Source: Brevundimonas diminuta 470-4
GTDB taxonomy: Bacteria; Pseudomonadota; Alphaproteobacteria; Caulobacterales; Caulobacteraceae
Assembly (NCBI GenBank): GCA_000318405.1
Contig: KB291762.1
Location: 49,651-92,471 of the forward strand
Direction of reading: 5' to 3'
DNA: 42,821 nt
Shown here in pieces: positions 1-8,366 of the stretch (positions are counted from its first letter, which is position 1; each line of letters opens with the position of its first letter). The position numbers and the translations under genes are program-made. Below the pieces are notes generated by a model that did no database searches, was not told the DNA's origin, and saw nothing but the letters and a program-made list of their open reading frames with translations.

Positions 1-1125
1 CAGCAGGGCGCCTTCGGTCAGGTTCTTGGCCACCGTCTTGATGGTCGAGTTGACCAGGGCGCTGCGGTTCAGCACCGGCTCGGCCACGATGTCGGGCGGC
101 AGGCTGGCGCCGATCTCTTCCAGCCGTTCGGCGGCGGCCTGGGCCACGGTGCGGCTGTTCTCGCCGGCCAGCATCAGGGCGGTGCCGATGACCGCTTCAT
201 GGCCGTCGCGGCTGGCCCCGCCCAGGCGCGGCGCCTGGCCCATTTCCACGGTCGCCACATCGGCGACGCGCACGACCAGGCCGTTGCGGTTAGCCACGGG
301 CGCCTGAGCCAGATCCTCGACGGTCTGGGCCAGGGCGTCGGTGCGCACGGTCAGGGCCTCGCCCGCACGCTGGATATAGCCCGCGCCCGCTTGCGTGTTG
401 GCGCGGTCCAGCGCCTGGATCAGATCATTCAGACTGAGGCCATAGCCGGCCAGCCGCGCCGGATCGGGTCGGACGGCGTATTCCTTCACATAGCCGCCGT
501 TCACGTCGACGCCCGCCAGACCGCGCGCGGTCCGCATCCGGGGCGCGATGATCCAGTCCTGCACAGTGCGCAGATAGGTCGCCTGCGCCTGGGGAGACGC
601 CAGCCGATCGCCTTCGGGCGTCAGATAGGCGCCATCGGGCTGCCAGCCAGGCTTTCCAGCTCGCGCCGCCTTGGCGTCGAAGGGCTTGAAGTCGACGGTC
701 CACATCAGGACTTCGCCCAGGCCCGTGGTGATCGGAGCCAGGCCGGGCTCGACGCCTTCGGGCAGGTTTTCGCGCGCCTGGGCCATCCGCTCGGCCACCT
801 GCTGGCGGGCGAAGTAGATGTCGGTGGCGTCGGTGAAGATGACCGTCACCTGGCTGAAACCGTTGCGGCTGAGGGAGCGGGTGCTCTGAAGGCCTGGAAT
901 CCCGGCCATGGCCGTTTCCAGCGGGTAGGTGACCTGGCGCTCCATCTGTTCGGGGGCCAGGGCGGGGGCCACGGTGTTGATCTGCACCTGGCGGTTAGTG
1001 ATGTCGGGCACGGCGTCGATCGGCAGCTTCGTCAACTGGAACAGGCCCCAGGCGGCGACCAGCGTCGTGGCCAGGACGATGAACCAGCGGAAGCGGACGG
1101 ACGCTTCGATGATCGCTTTGAACAT
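1..1125 (-). CDS. czcA: CzcA/CusA-type heavy-metal efflux RND pump, N-terminal part (cut by window edge)
   Basis: Inner-membrane RND proton/metal antiporter, third gene of a czcCBA efflux operon. The reading frame starts at the ATG at 1125 and runs off the window, so about 375 of roughly 1,040 residues are visible. The start reads MFKAIIEASVRFRWFIVLATT, a first transmembrane helix typical of heavy-metal RND pumps. It is followed by a periplasmic porter part with the family signatures LPIDAVPDITNRQVQINT and TYPLETAMAGIPGLQSTRSLS. It lies 12 bases after the czcB stop, and a GGGAGGG ribosome site overlaps that stop, so translation is probably coupled. The HME subfamily exports Co/Zn/Cd or Cu/Ag; the visible part does not decide which metal. 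Confidence 0.93.
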   Translation of the reverse strand, partial: MFKAIIEASVRFRWFIVLATTLVAAWGLFQLTKLPIDAVPDITNRQVQINTVAPALAPEQMERQVTYPLETAMAGIPGLQSTRSLSRNGFSQVTVIFTDATDIYFARQQVAERMAQARENLPEGVEPGLAPITTGLGEVLMWTVDFKPFDAKAARAGKPGWQPDGAYLTPEGDRLASPQAQATYLRTVQDWIIAPRMRTARGLAGVDVNGGYVKEYAVRPDPARLAGYGLSLNDLIQALDRANTQAGAGYIQRAGEALTVRTDALAQTVEDLAQAPVANRNGLVVRVADVATVEMGQAPRLGGASRDGHEAVIGTALMLAGENSRTVAQAAAERLEEIGASLPPDIVAEPVLNRSALVNSTIKTVAKNLTEGALL

Positions 1126-1137
1126 GATCGCCCTCCC

Positions 1138-2349
1138 TTAGTGGCCGTGCTCGGCTTCGCCCTTGGCCAGTTCGGCCTTGAGGAGGAAGGCGTTGGTAGA
1201 GGCGACGCGCTCGGTCCCGGTCAGGCCGCGCAGGATCTCCGTGGAGCCGCCGGCTCGACGTCCGGCCAGCACAGGCTGGGCGCGGAATCCGTGATCGGTC
1301 TTGATGAAGACCACCGTGGCGCCGTCGACCGTCTGCACCGCCTCGGACGGCACGGTCAGGGCGCCGCCGGACTGGCCTTCCGTGACCACGGCGCCGGTGA
1401 CGGGCGAGCCAGCGGGCGGCAGGCGGCCGCTTTCGACCCGGGCGCGGATCACGGTCGCGCCGCTGTCCTGCAACCCGGCGTCGGCGGCGACGCCCGTGAC
1501 CAGGGCGTCGAACTCGCCCTGCGGTCCGGTAACGCGCACGTGTGAGCCGGGGCGCACCTGGGCGGCCAGTTGCGGCGGCGCGTTGAAGACGAGTTCGACC
1601 CGCGCCGGATTGGTCACTTCGGCCACGACGCCGCCCTGGGCGACGAAGCCGCCGGGACCGACCTGAACATTGGTGACGACGCCGGAGATGGGGCTGACCA
1701 CGCTCATCCGGCCGGACGCATTGGGCGAGCCGGCCGCCGTCGCCCGGGCCCGCGCGGCGCGGGCCGCCGCCTCGGCGCTCAGTTCCTGGGCCTGGGAGGT
1801 TTCGACCTCCTGGCGGGCGACGACGCCCTGATCGGCCAGGTTCTGGTTGCGTTGATGCGCTTGGCGCGCGACGGCTGCGGCCGCGGAGGCCGCATCAATC
1901 TCGGCCCTGAGCGCGGCGCCTTCGCCGCTGACCAGGCTGACGAGAGCCTGGCCCGCGCGGACCGTCTGGCCCGGAGCGACCAGCACCCGCTCGACCGTGC
2001 CGCCGACCACGGCGCCGACAGCGGCGCGCGCGTCCACCATGGCTTCGACCCGGCCGGACAGGCGCGTTTCTCCACCCCCGCCGCGTGCGACGGAGACGAC
2101 CGCGATGCCGGCGGCCTGTTGTTGTTCGACGGTCAGTTCGACCTCGCCCTCGGCGGCCTGGCCGTCTTCGGCATGACCGGCCTCTCCCTCGGCGGGCGCG
2201 GCTTCACCCGCCGGTGCAGCCTTTTCGGGGGCAGCGGGAGGGGCTGCTTCGGGGCGCTGCAGGGCCATGTAGAGGCCCCCGCCGCCCAGCAGGACGAGTG
2301 CGGCGACGCCGCCGATGAGGAGGGTTTTGTTGGAAGTGCTTTTGCGCAT
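1138..2349 (-). CDS. czcB: CzcB-type periplasmic membrane fusion protein of the metal efflux pump
   Basis: 403-aa HlyD/RND adaptor that bridges the inner-membrane pump and the outer-membrane channel. A single N-terminal membrane anchor (about residues 9-28, LLIGGVAALVLLGGGGLYMA) is followed by an Ala/Pro/Glu-rich linker containing the acidic and His-bearing stretch GHAEDGQAAEGEVE. Next comes a barrel-sandwich lipoyl half-motif (VGGTVERVLVAPGQTVRAGQ), an Ala-rich coiled-coil hairpin (about 145-205) and the second half-motif (SPISGVVTNVQVGPGGFV). Its ATG overlaps the czcC stop by one base (TGATG), and czcA follows 12 bases downstream. Length and domain order are normal for the family. The metal specificity cannot be read from the sequence. 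Confidence 0.92.
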   Translation of the reverse strand: MRKSTSNKTLLIGGVAALVLLGGGGLYMALQRPEAAPPAAPEKAAPAGEAAPAEGEAGHAEDGQAAEGEVELTVEQQQAAGIAVVSVARGGGGETRLSGRVEAMVDARAAVGAVVGGTVERVLVAPGQTVRAGQALVSLVSGEGAALRAEIDAASAAAAVARQAHQRNQNLADQGVVARQEVETSQAQELSAEAAARAARARATAAGSPNASGRMSVVSPISGVVTNVQVGPGGFVAQGGVVAEVTNPARVELVFNAPPQLAAQVRPGSHVRVTGPQGEFDALVTGVAADAGLQDSGATVIRARVESGRLPPAGSPVTGAVVTEGQSGGALTVPSEAVQTVDGATVVFIKTDHGFRAQPVLAGRRAGGSTEILRGLTGTERVASTNAFLLKAELAKGEAEHGH

Positions 2350-3602
2350 CAGGGATTTCCTTGGAAGGGGGCGCGGCCGTCGAGGCGCGCCAGATCGATC
2401 TCGGCGCGGACGCGGGCCAAGCGGGCGTCGACCGCGGCGGCGCGGGCGTTGATGAGGCCTGTGCGGGTCACGCGCAGCTCAAGCTGGGAGATGCGCCCGG
2501 CCTCGGCGCCGATGCGCGACAGGCGATAGGCCTCATCGGCTGAAGCGACGCCAGCGTCGGCGGCGGAGACGCGGCTGGCCGAAGCCGTCAGGCGAGCGAC
2601 GGCGGCGGCCCGGTCGGCTCCGGCGTCCTGACGCGCCTGCATCACCCGCGCCTCGGCGGCCCGAAATTCGGCGCGTGCGGCGTCGATGTTCCCGCGGTTG
2701 CGGTCGAACAGGGGCAATGGCAGGCTGAGACCGACGGTGAGGGCGGTCTCCTCCTCGAGCCCGAACCGTGTCACGCCGACGCTGGCGGTCACGTCAGGGC
2801 GACCATTGATGCGTTCAACAGTGATGCGGCGTTCGGCGGCGGTGCGCTCGGCCTCGGCGACGCGCACGGTCGGAGCGTCGTCGATCTCCGGGGCGGAAAG
2901 CGTTGCGGAGGCGTCCAGCAGGCTGGCGCTGACCGAGGTGGCGGGCGTCGGCAGCATGGCGACGGCGCTGAGGCGCGCGAAGGCGGCGTTCTGCTCGGCC
3001 CTGGCTTCGTCCAAGCTGGCGCGGGCGGCGGCGGCCTCGCTCTCGGCCTGGATGCCGCGCAGCAGGGGCTCGCGCCCTTCCTCGACCATGGCCAGGGCCG
3101 CGCGGGCGTCGGCCAAGGCCAGGGACAGGGCTTCTTCAGCCAAGGTCGCGCGCCGCTGCGCGGCTTCGGCTTCGGCGTAGGTGAGGGCCAGCCGCCCGGC
3201 CGTGTCGATCATGGCCAGGTCGCGGCGCAGGGCGGCGGTTCCCGCCTCGGCGCGGGCGACATTCACACGCGCCGGTCGCCGGCCCCATAACTCAAGGGCC
3301 TGGCTGAACGACAGGCTGAGGTCGGCCGCGTCGACGCCGGAGTAGGGGCCTGAGCCGCCGAGATTTTCTCCGGTCAGCGACAGGGTGGGGTTGGGCCGCA
3401 CGCGGGCCTGGCGCACGCGCGCCTCGGCCGCATCGACCAGGGCGCCGGATTCGGCGGCGGCGGGCGTCTGGTCCAGGCGGGCTAGGAGGTCCGTGTACGA
3501 GGGAGCGGGATCGGCGAAGGCCGGCCCTGCCAGCGCACAGGCCAAGACGGCGAGCGCGCAGCCGACCGCAAGGCGCGGCCGACGACGAGGTGTCGAAGAC
3601 AT
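2349..3602 (-). CDS. czcC: CzcC/TolC-family outer-membrane channel of the metal efflux pump
   Basis: 417-aa outer-membrane efflux protein. An N-terminal signal peptide (about residues 10-30, ending in a GPAFADPAP cleavage region) is followed by two OEP repeats. These are rich in Ala/Arg/Glu helices such as RQARVRPNPTLSLTGENLGG and ALTVGLSLPLPLFDRNRGNI, the two beta-entry motifs typical of TolC/CzcC proteins. It is the first of the three structural genes czcC-czcB-czcA, with a one-base overlap to czcB. A small His-rich secreted protein gene lies 55 bases upstream on the same strand and probably shares the promoter. Confidence 0.9.
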   Translation of the reverse strand: MSSTPRRRPRLAVGCALAVLACALAGPAFADPAPSYTDLLARLDQTPAAAESGALVDAAEARVRQARVRPNPTLSLTGENLGGSGPYSGVDAADLSLSFSQALELWGRRPARVNVARAEAGTAALRRDLAMIDTAGRLALTYAEAEAAQRRATLAEEALSLALADARAALAMVEEGREPLLRGIQAESEAAAARASLDEARAEQNAAFARLSAVAMLPTPATSVSASLLDASATLSAPEIDDAPTVRVAEAERTAAERRITVERINGRPDVTASVGVTRFGLEEETALTVGLSLPLPLFDRNRGNIDAARAEFRAAEARVMQARQDAGADRAAAVARLTASASRVSAADAGVASADEAYRLSRIGAEAGRISQLELRVTRTGLINARAAAVDARLARVRAEIDLARLDGRAPFQGNP

Positions 3603-3657
3603 GTAGGTATTTCCAGAAGTGAAACGGAAAAGGGCGCGCGGAAGCGCTGGCCTTTGC

Positions 3658-4002
3658 TCAGCCTCGAGGCGGCCGCTTCAGTCCGTTATTCGGGAAAGAG
3701 GCCGCGCCATCATTGAGGGGCGCGGCGTGTGTCGTATGACCGGACAGCTCAGCGCTGTCGATTTCGTCTGTCACGTGTCGCTCGCTGGCGGTGTGGTGAC
3801 AATGACCATGGGAGCAAAGACCCATGTCGCCGCCGCTCCCATTGTGGTCGCCGGCCGAAGGATCGTGATCCAGGCTCTGATGAGCGGCCAGCGGCTCGGG
3901 CGCGCAGGCGGCGGCGTCGGTGACGGGAGCGACGAGAAAGGCGGCGATGACCAAGGTCAGCACCGCCGAAATCCTCGCCAAAGTCGCCATCGACCAGACC
4001 AT
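3658..4002 (-). CDS. Small secreted His-rich protein leading the czc operon
   Basis: 114-aa hypothetical protein with an N-terminal secretion signal (LARISAVLTLVIAAFLVAPVTDAAA) and a short mature part containing the likely metal-binding cluster DMGLCSHGHCHH. Further histidines occur at AAHQSLDHD and SGHTTHAA. Its position directly upstream of czcC fits a periplasmic metal-binding or metal-sensing role. That role is inferred from composition and context; I do not recognise a named family. A second in-frame ATG at 3990 (MATLARIS) is an equally possible start because neither start has a strong ribosome site. Confidence 0.7.
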   Translation of the reverse strand: MVWSMATLARISAVLTLVIAAFLVAPVTDAAACAPEPLAAHQSLDHDPSAGDHNGSGGDMGLCSHGHCHHTASERHVTDEIDSAELSGHTTHAAPLNDGAASFPNNGLKRPPRG

Positions 4003-4365
4003 AGTTCGGCTAGCTAACGGCCTGAGATCGGGATGGCAATCTGTTATAAAGTCCGCGAAAAACGAGCGTTACGGGCTATTTCGATGGCGACGGAACAATT
4101 GTGGGGGGCCTGAGGCGAGCTCCGACCTCTCCGAGGCGCCCAGAAGTCGTTGTCTAACCGGATGTTGCGAACGGATGGATGCGCCCTCACGCGGCGAGCG
4201 TCGCCCGTCATCATCGCTTGCCTTGCGGCGGCGATCTCAGGCCCGGATCATGCAAAATGAGGCGCCGAGACGCGAAGACTTGAAGCATAGCGCGACGGTA
4301 GCCGGCGAGATCATGTCGCGCCATGCTGTCGCAGACGCCTTGCAGCGACAGTATTCTGTGGCTTT
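4003..4365. other. Intergenic region upstream of the czc operon
   Basis: This stretch of about 360 bases must carry the promoter of the His-rich protein/czc operon (minus strand) and the region upstream of the following membrane protein. It contains a relatively AT-rich section around 4035-4100. I could not pick out a convincing promoter, operator or RNA, and open frames here look like chance frames. Confidence 0.4.
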
Positions 4366-4866
4366 TTGTCGTGTGCGGGTGAAGATGGCTTCCTTGGCGG
4401 GCTTGCGTCCCGGTTGACCGATAGAGATTTCGCCTTGTCGCACGGCCCGAAACGCAGGAATCGCCATTCGCCCGAGGCTTTTTCGCGCATCGGAAGAGGG
4501 AGGGTTCGAAGCGGAAGGCTGCGTCCTTTCGTCTGGATTCTGGTCGGTCTGGCCATGCTGGTCTGGTCGCTGCTCGCTTGGCTCCTCTACAGCTTCACCG
4601 ACCCTGTGCTGGCCTGGCTCGCAACCTCTCTCGAACTGGTTGTGAACCAGGGACAAGATGCCGCGAGGACCTTGGGCGGCGCGCCTGCCGGCGACGTTCT
4701 GGCGGCGCTGGACACCAGCCGTTGGGCGGGCCAGTTGCTGGGGATGGTCAAGGGCGCCGGCAAGGCCGCTGTTGTCGTTGTCTGGCTGATCGGCCTGCTC
4801 ATTCTGGCGATTCTGCCGCTCGGCTTGTCCCTGATCGGCCGCTTCTATGTTCGGGGCCGCAGGTGA
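4366..4866 (+). CDS. Small two-helix membrane protein of unknown function
   Basis: Up to 166 aa, with start uncertain. The convincing part begins at about residue 27 (HGPKRRNRHSPEAFSRIGRG). It continues with a basic stretch, a first transmembrane helix (about 55-75, FVWILVGLAMLVWSLLAWLLY), an amphipathic middle part and a second helix (about 135-158, AAVVVVWLIGLLILAILPLGLSL). It ends with the basic FYVRGRR. Positive-inside residues and clean helices argue that it is real. An internal start near 4435 would remove the unconvincing N-terminus. No family recognised; the location beside the czc operon suggests, but does not prove, a link to metal stress. Confidence 0.55.
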   Translation: MSCAGEDGFLGGLASRLTDRDFALSHGPKRRNRHSPEAFSRIGRGRVRSGRLRPFVWILVGLAMLVWSLLAWLLYSFTDPVLAWLATSLELVVNQGQDAARTLGGAPAGDVLAALDTSRWAGQLLGMVKGAGKAAVVVVWLIGLLILAILPLGLSLIGRFYVRGRR

Positions 4867-5306
4867 AATCCGGGTGTGAAGCCGCGGGACTTCAGGCGCC
4901 GCGGTCGCTGGCTCAAGCTGTGTCTCCGTGAGGCAGCGTCCGCCCGGCGCCTGATAGCGGCGCAGGTGGAATTCAGGGAGGATCGCCAGCAGATGCTCGA
5001 TAATGTCGGCCTGAATCTCTTCATCGTCGGTCCAGGCTGATGTGGTGGAGAAGCAATGGATTTCCAGCGGCATGCCCTGCGCGGTCGGTCCGCTACGAAT
5101 GAAAAGGCCGCAGGGAAGGATTGAGAATCCATAAGATGTCGTTGATCTCAGCCTGAGCGAGGGCGCTGCATCGCGACCATTGGCGTTCAGGGTCGAACAC
5201 GCCGCTCCGGGCTTGCTCTAAGGCGAAATGGTCGGCTCCGCGGATGGATCGCAGGCATCGCGCCGCTCGCCTCCTTCGCGATGCCTGCCGTCGCCAGTTC
5301 CCCGGG
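4867..5306. other. Region with a possible short or broken minus-strand gene
   Basis: No complete gene is supported. On the minus strand from the ATG at 5073, about 60 residues (MPLEIHCFSTTSAWTDDEEI, then ADIIEHLLAILPEFHLRRYQ) look protein-like. Beyond about 4890 the frame runs antisense to the membrane protein gene and loses coding character. It could be the start of a small gene or a remnant; I cannot name it. The rest up to the SDR gene shows nothing I can support. Confidence 0.25.
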
Positions 5307-6086
5307 TCAGCGATAGACGAGACCGCCATCGGTCAGAATGGCCTGGCCGGTGATGTAGTCGGAATCGTCGCTGGCGAGGAAGGCGACAAGCGCGGCGACG
5401 TCTTCGGGTGTCTGCGCGCGGCCCAGCGCGATGCCTTCGACATATTTCTTGTAGGTCTCGCCCTTCGGCGCGCCCGTTAAATCCGAAAAGCGCTCATCGA
5501 TCTCAACCCACATGTCCGTGCCGACAATGCCGGGGCAATAGGCGTTCACCGTGATGCCGTGAGCGGCGTATTCCTTGGCCGCGGCCTGGGTCAGCGCGCG
5601 GACTGCGAACTTGGTCGCGGAATAGACGCCGAGCATGGCGAAGCCGTCATGACCAGCGATCGAGGACGCGCTGATGATCTTGCCTTTGTGTCCGCGGCTC
5701 TGGAACTTCTTGGCGGCGGCCTGGATGCCCCAGACGACGCCATCCACATTGATGCGGAAGATGCGGTCGAGATCCTCGGGTTGCACATCGGTCAACGGTT
5801 TCACCTGGGCGATGCCGGCGTTGTTGACCATCACGTCGAAGCCGCCGAGCGCCTTCTCGGCATGGTCGACGGCGGCGTAAACCTCGTCGCGGTTGCTGAC
5901 GTCGGCGACGAAGGTCGTCGCCTTTCTGCCCAGCGCCTCAATCTCCCTGGCCACACGTTCCAGCTTGTCGGCCTTGATGTCGACGAGTGCGAGATTGGCG
6001 CCATCCTGCGCCAGACGCAGCGCGATGCCGCGACCGATGCCCTGGCTCGCTCCAGTGACCAGAACGGATTTTTGCTTGACCGTCAT
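5307..6086 (-). CDS. budC: Acetoin(diacetyl) reductase / 2,3-butanediol dehydrogenase-type SDR
   Basis: 259-aa classical short-chain dehydrogenase that likely interconverts diacetyl, acetoin and 2,3-butanediol with NAD(P)H in the cytoplasm. Visible motifs are the Rossmann glycine motif [10 protein letters not shown] (residues about 10-19), the NNAG motif (about 88-91), the serine of SASSIAGH, and the catalytic YSATK (Tyr about 155, Lys about 159). The sections [44 protein letters not shown] and [15 protein letters not shown] closely follow BudC/diacetyl reductases, and length matches the usual 256-260 aa. SDR substrates are hard to call from sequence alone, so the exact substrate is an inference. 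It stands alone on the minus strand. Confidence 0.85.
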   Translation of the reverse strand: MTVKQKSVLVTGASQGIGRGIALRLAQDGANLALVDIKADKLERVAREIEALGRKATTFVADVSNRDEVYAAVDHAEKALGGFDVMVNNAGIAQVKPLTDVQPEDLDRIFRINVDGVVWGIQAAAKKFQSRGHKGKIISASSIAGHDGFAMLGVYSATKFAVRALTQAAAKEYAAHGITVNAYCPGIVGTDMWVEIDERFSDLTGAPKGETYKKYVEGIALGRAQTPEDVAALVAFLASDDSDYITGQAILTDGGLVYR

Positions 6087-6481
6087 GAGCCTTATCCTTT
6101 CGATCTGTTACAAAGGGTCTGTGCGGCGAATAGTTTCAGCTTGCGATGGCTCGATGACACCGAAGCATGTTCTCCGCTTTGATCCAGATCTATCGACAGT
6201 CAATATGTCGCAGCTGCTCTTTGACCGGAGAGAACATGCGATTTGCTGGGGCGCCGTCGCCGGAGCGGGGGCTAGCCGTCATGGGCTGAGGTAAGAACGC
6301 CCTTTAAACGCCACGGTGCGATTGCAGCGTGATCGAAGGCCGAACGGTCATCCAAAATGGGCGAGGGCGGCTCTCCGGGGAAGGTCCGAGCGGTCTTCCG
6401 GTTCAGGCGCCTTGTTGGTGCAATATTGTCCCGATAGATGCCGGGTGGGCAGCTTGAGGTGGGGGCTGAGAGGAAATCGCC
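6087..6481. other. Intergenic region upstream of the SDR gene
   Basis: About 395 bases between the SDR start and the next gene. It contains nested inverted repeats (listed separately at 6165-6239) that may be regulator sites for the SDR. No gene is supported here. Confidence 0.5.
6165..6239. repeat. Nested inverted repeats upstream of the SDR gene
   Basis: The outer pair is GCATGTTCTC (6165-6174) and its exact complement GAGAACATGC (6230-6239). The inner pair is CGACA (6194-6198) and TGTCG (6206-6210). They lie about 80-150 bases upstream of the SDR start. Two nested dyads are compatible with a looped operator or an RNA structure; which one is not determined by the sequence. Confidence 0.5.
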
Positions 6482-6961
6482 TTGTCCTGTATCGCCGCTT
6501 TCGCCGATCCTCTCACACCGGAAGCCCTCATCGTTGGCGCGGCGCGGTGCTGGCGGGATGCTTCCGATCGTCGTCTCCCTGTCATGCCGGCCCTTTACGC
6601 CCGGCTTGAGATACGCGGAGCGGCGCTTCTGGCTCCCGCCATCGCTGCTCTTATGGCGATGTACGAGGCTTGGTCGGGCCAATGCTTCAATGCGGGGGAA
6701 CAGGCGGCTTCGGCGCTGACTGAGGACGAACGGACCCTGTTGGTTTGTCTGGACGCGGCCGCGCCGCCTGCTTTGCTCAATCCCTTGCGACCCGGGCTTG
6801 AAGAACCGCTTCGGATCGCGCTCCGTTCGACACGGATACTCGCACGGGGCGTGTTCGGTCGGGATCTCAGCGGGCCATCAGTCGCGCCCGTGCCGTCCCG
6901 GGGCGCCCCGCGATTTTTACATGGCGCCACGGCGTACCGTCCGGCTTCACGGGACTTGTGA
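6482..6961 (+). CDS. Conserved hypothetical protein
   Basis: 159 aa starting at a TTG with the ribosome-site-like AGAGGAAA eight bases upstream. The protein (MSCIAAFADPLTPEALIVGA) has a mostly helical, Ala/Leu-rich body with MPALYARLEIRGAALLAPAI, LMAMYEAWSGQCFNAGEQ and ALRSTRILARGVFGRDLSG. It resembles hypothetical proteins I associate with sphingomonad accessory regions, but I know of no function. The C-terminal 30 residues are Pro/Arg-rich and less typical. It stands alone between the SDR and IclR genes. Confidence 0.6.
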   Translation: MSCIAAFADPLTPEALIVGAARCWRDASDRRLPVMPALYARLEIRGAALLAPAIAALMAMYEAWSGQCFNAGEQAASALTEDERTLLVCLDAAAPPALLNPLRPGLEEPLRIALRSTRILARGVFGRDLSGPSVAPVPSRGAPRFLHGATAYRPASRDL

Positions 6962-7171
6962 TCGACTGGATCGCCATTAGGCGCAGTGGAGGGGCGCCGA
7001 CGCTTTTCGTTATCCGCGCAAGCGCATGCGGGTCAGCGTGGGCCCTCTGCGCTCTTTTGCGATGACCTTTACGTCGGCGGAGCACGAGCCGCGATCCCAA
7101 GGCTGGAGGTTGGGATATTGAAGCTAGAGGTCGCGTCGACAGAATATGGTGTTCGGGCGCCGCCGCTTACG

Positions 7172-7921
7172 TCACCGCACCTTTTTCGCCTCCTTCATCA
7201 TCATCCAGGCGATGTCTGTGAGTTGATCGCAGGGCAGACGGGTAGACGGGCCGCTGAGGCCCAGGGCGGCGCGGACCTCGCCGTTCTCCCGCCAAGGCAC
7301 GGCGACGCAGTGAAGATCCGGTTGATGATCTTCGAGATCAAGGGCGAAGCCGATCCGCTCGATCTTGCTGATTCTCGATCGGAGGTTCGGGCCGAGGGCG
7401 TCAGGACGGACCACCGATACGCGCTTGTTGAGCCCGCGCATGAAGGCGAGGAAGACAAGGCCGATCGCCGAATCTTCAAGTCGCTCGCGTTCGCCTACGC
7501 GGCACGTGGTGCGCAAAGTCCGGTCGGATTCGATCGCGTCGAGATAGTAGGTTTCGTCGCCATTTGGCGCTGCAAGATAGACCGTCTCGCCCGTCTTGCT
7601 TGCAATCGCCTCCAAGGCCGGTCGGATGCGAATTCGCAGCGCCTCATTGTCTCCGCCGAGGCGCGCGAGATTCAAGAGGCGGCCGCCCAGGTAATAGCGC
7701 GTGTCGCCGATCCGGCGACTGACATAACCTAACCGGTTCAGCGTTTTGAGGATGGGGTGCGCCGTTGTCCTGCTCAGTCCGGCTCGCATGGCGATGAGGT
7801 CGAGCGCGGCCGCACCACCCTCGCGCGCGATGATATCGAGGATCGCCGCCGCGCGCTCGATCGGCTGGTTCGAGGAAAGCTCGGCTGGCGGAGCCAGGCT
7901 CGTAACATCGGATACTTCCAT
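7172..7921 (-). CDS. IclR-family transcriptional regulator
   Basis: 249 aa. The N-terminal winged helix-turn-helix (about residues 18-75: PIERAAAILDIIAREGGAAA, MRAGLSRTTAHPILKTLNRL, GYVSRRIGDTRYYLGGRLLN) is followed by the IclR effector-binding GAF-like domain (IRPALEAIASKTGETVYLAA, SDRTLRTTCRVGERERLEDS and CVAVPWRENGEVRAALGLSG). Such regulators usually control catabolic genes and bind small aromatic or carboxylic effectors. No obvious catabolic operon lies next to it, although the SDR at 5307-6086 is a candidate target by proximity only. Confidence 0.9.
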   Translation of the reverse strand: MEVSDVTSLAPPAELSSNQPIERAAAILDIIAREGGAAALDLIAMRAGLSRTTAHPILKTLNRLGYVSRRIGDTRYYLGGRLLNLARLGGDNEALRIRIRPALEAIASKTGETVYLAAPNGDETYYLDAIESDRTLRTTCRVGERERLEDSAIGLVFLAFMRGLNKRVSVVRPDALGPNLRSRISKIERIGFALDLEDHQPDLHCVAVPWRENGEVRAALGLSGPSTRLPCDQLTDIAWMMMKEAKKVR

Positions 7922-8171
7922 GACTCATACTTAGCGCGTTTGAGGCCGAGATTGTTCAGAATTGCCGGTCTTCTATCGGGGGCCGTGCCGGCAGTGCTGG
8001 CAGGCTCGGCCCCGCAGCGCATGGAGCAGATGAGGCGCTGGGATATCGGTGAGTGATTCGGCGCGAAAACCCGCACGATGATCATGTCGCACCCAACGAC
8101 GATGTCTGCGTGCTCCTGCTCCTTGCCGAGTGAAGAACGTGGCGAATGATCGACCGTAACCCTGCTCCAAA

Positions 8172-8315
8172 TTACAGGAATTTTTCCGCGACTTCTCGCT
8201 TTCCCCAGGGCTCGACGTGCGTGATCTTGTCGGTCTTCGGATAGTAAAATCCGGAGGCATTCAGGTCAGACTTGCCGATCTGGACGCCCACTGAGAATTC
8301 CTCTCCATCTCTCAC
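8172..8315 (-). CDS. Tiny 47-aa hypothetical protein with a strong ribosome site
   Basis: Reads from a GTG at 8315 to a TAA at 8172. The ribosome site AAGGAGGA lies six bases before the GTG. The product begins VRDGEEFSVGVQIGKSDLNA and continues SGFYYPKTDKITHVEPWG to the end KREVAEKFL. It is rich in charged and aromatic residues and looks like a compact folded protein rather than random translation. It follows the truncated AbiEii-like gene by 51 bases on the same strand. Family and function are unknown to me. Confidence 0.5.
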   Translation of the reverse strand: MRDGEEFSVGVQIGKSDLNASGFYYPKTDKITHVEPWGKREVAEKFL

Positions 8316-8366
8316 GCGCTTCCTCCTTCTCGGCAGGCTTTCACAACGGCAATCGTGGTGGCGCCG

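Noticed and set aside
199..1545. Long plus-strand open frame of 448 codons
   Set aside because: It lies antisense to czcA and czcB, has no ribosome site, and is made of His/Gly/Arg/Asp-rich sequence typical of the complement of high-GC genes.
4237..5073. Minus-strand frame of 278 codons as a full gene
   Set aside because: Its C-terminal three quarters run antisense to the membrane protein gene and look like non-coding translation; only the first 60 residues or so look real, recorded as a doubtful fragment.
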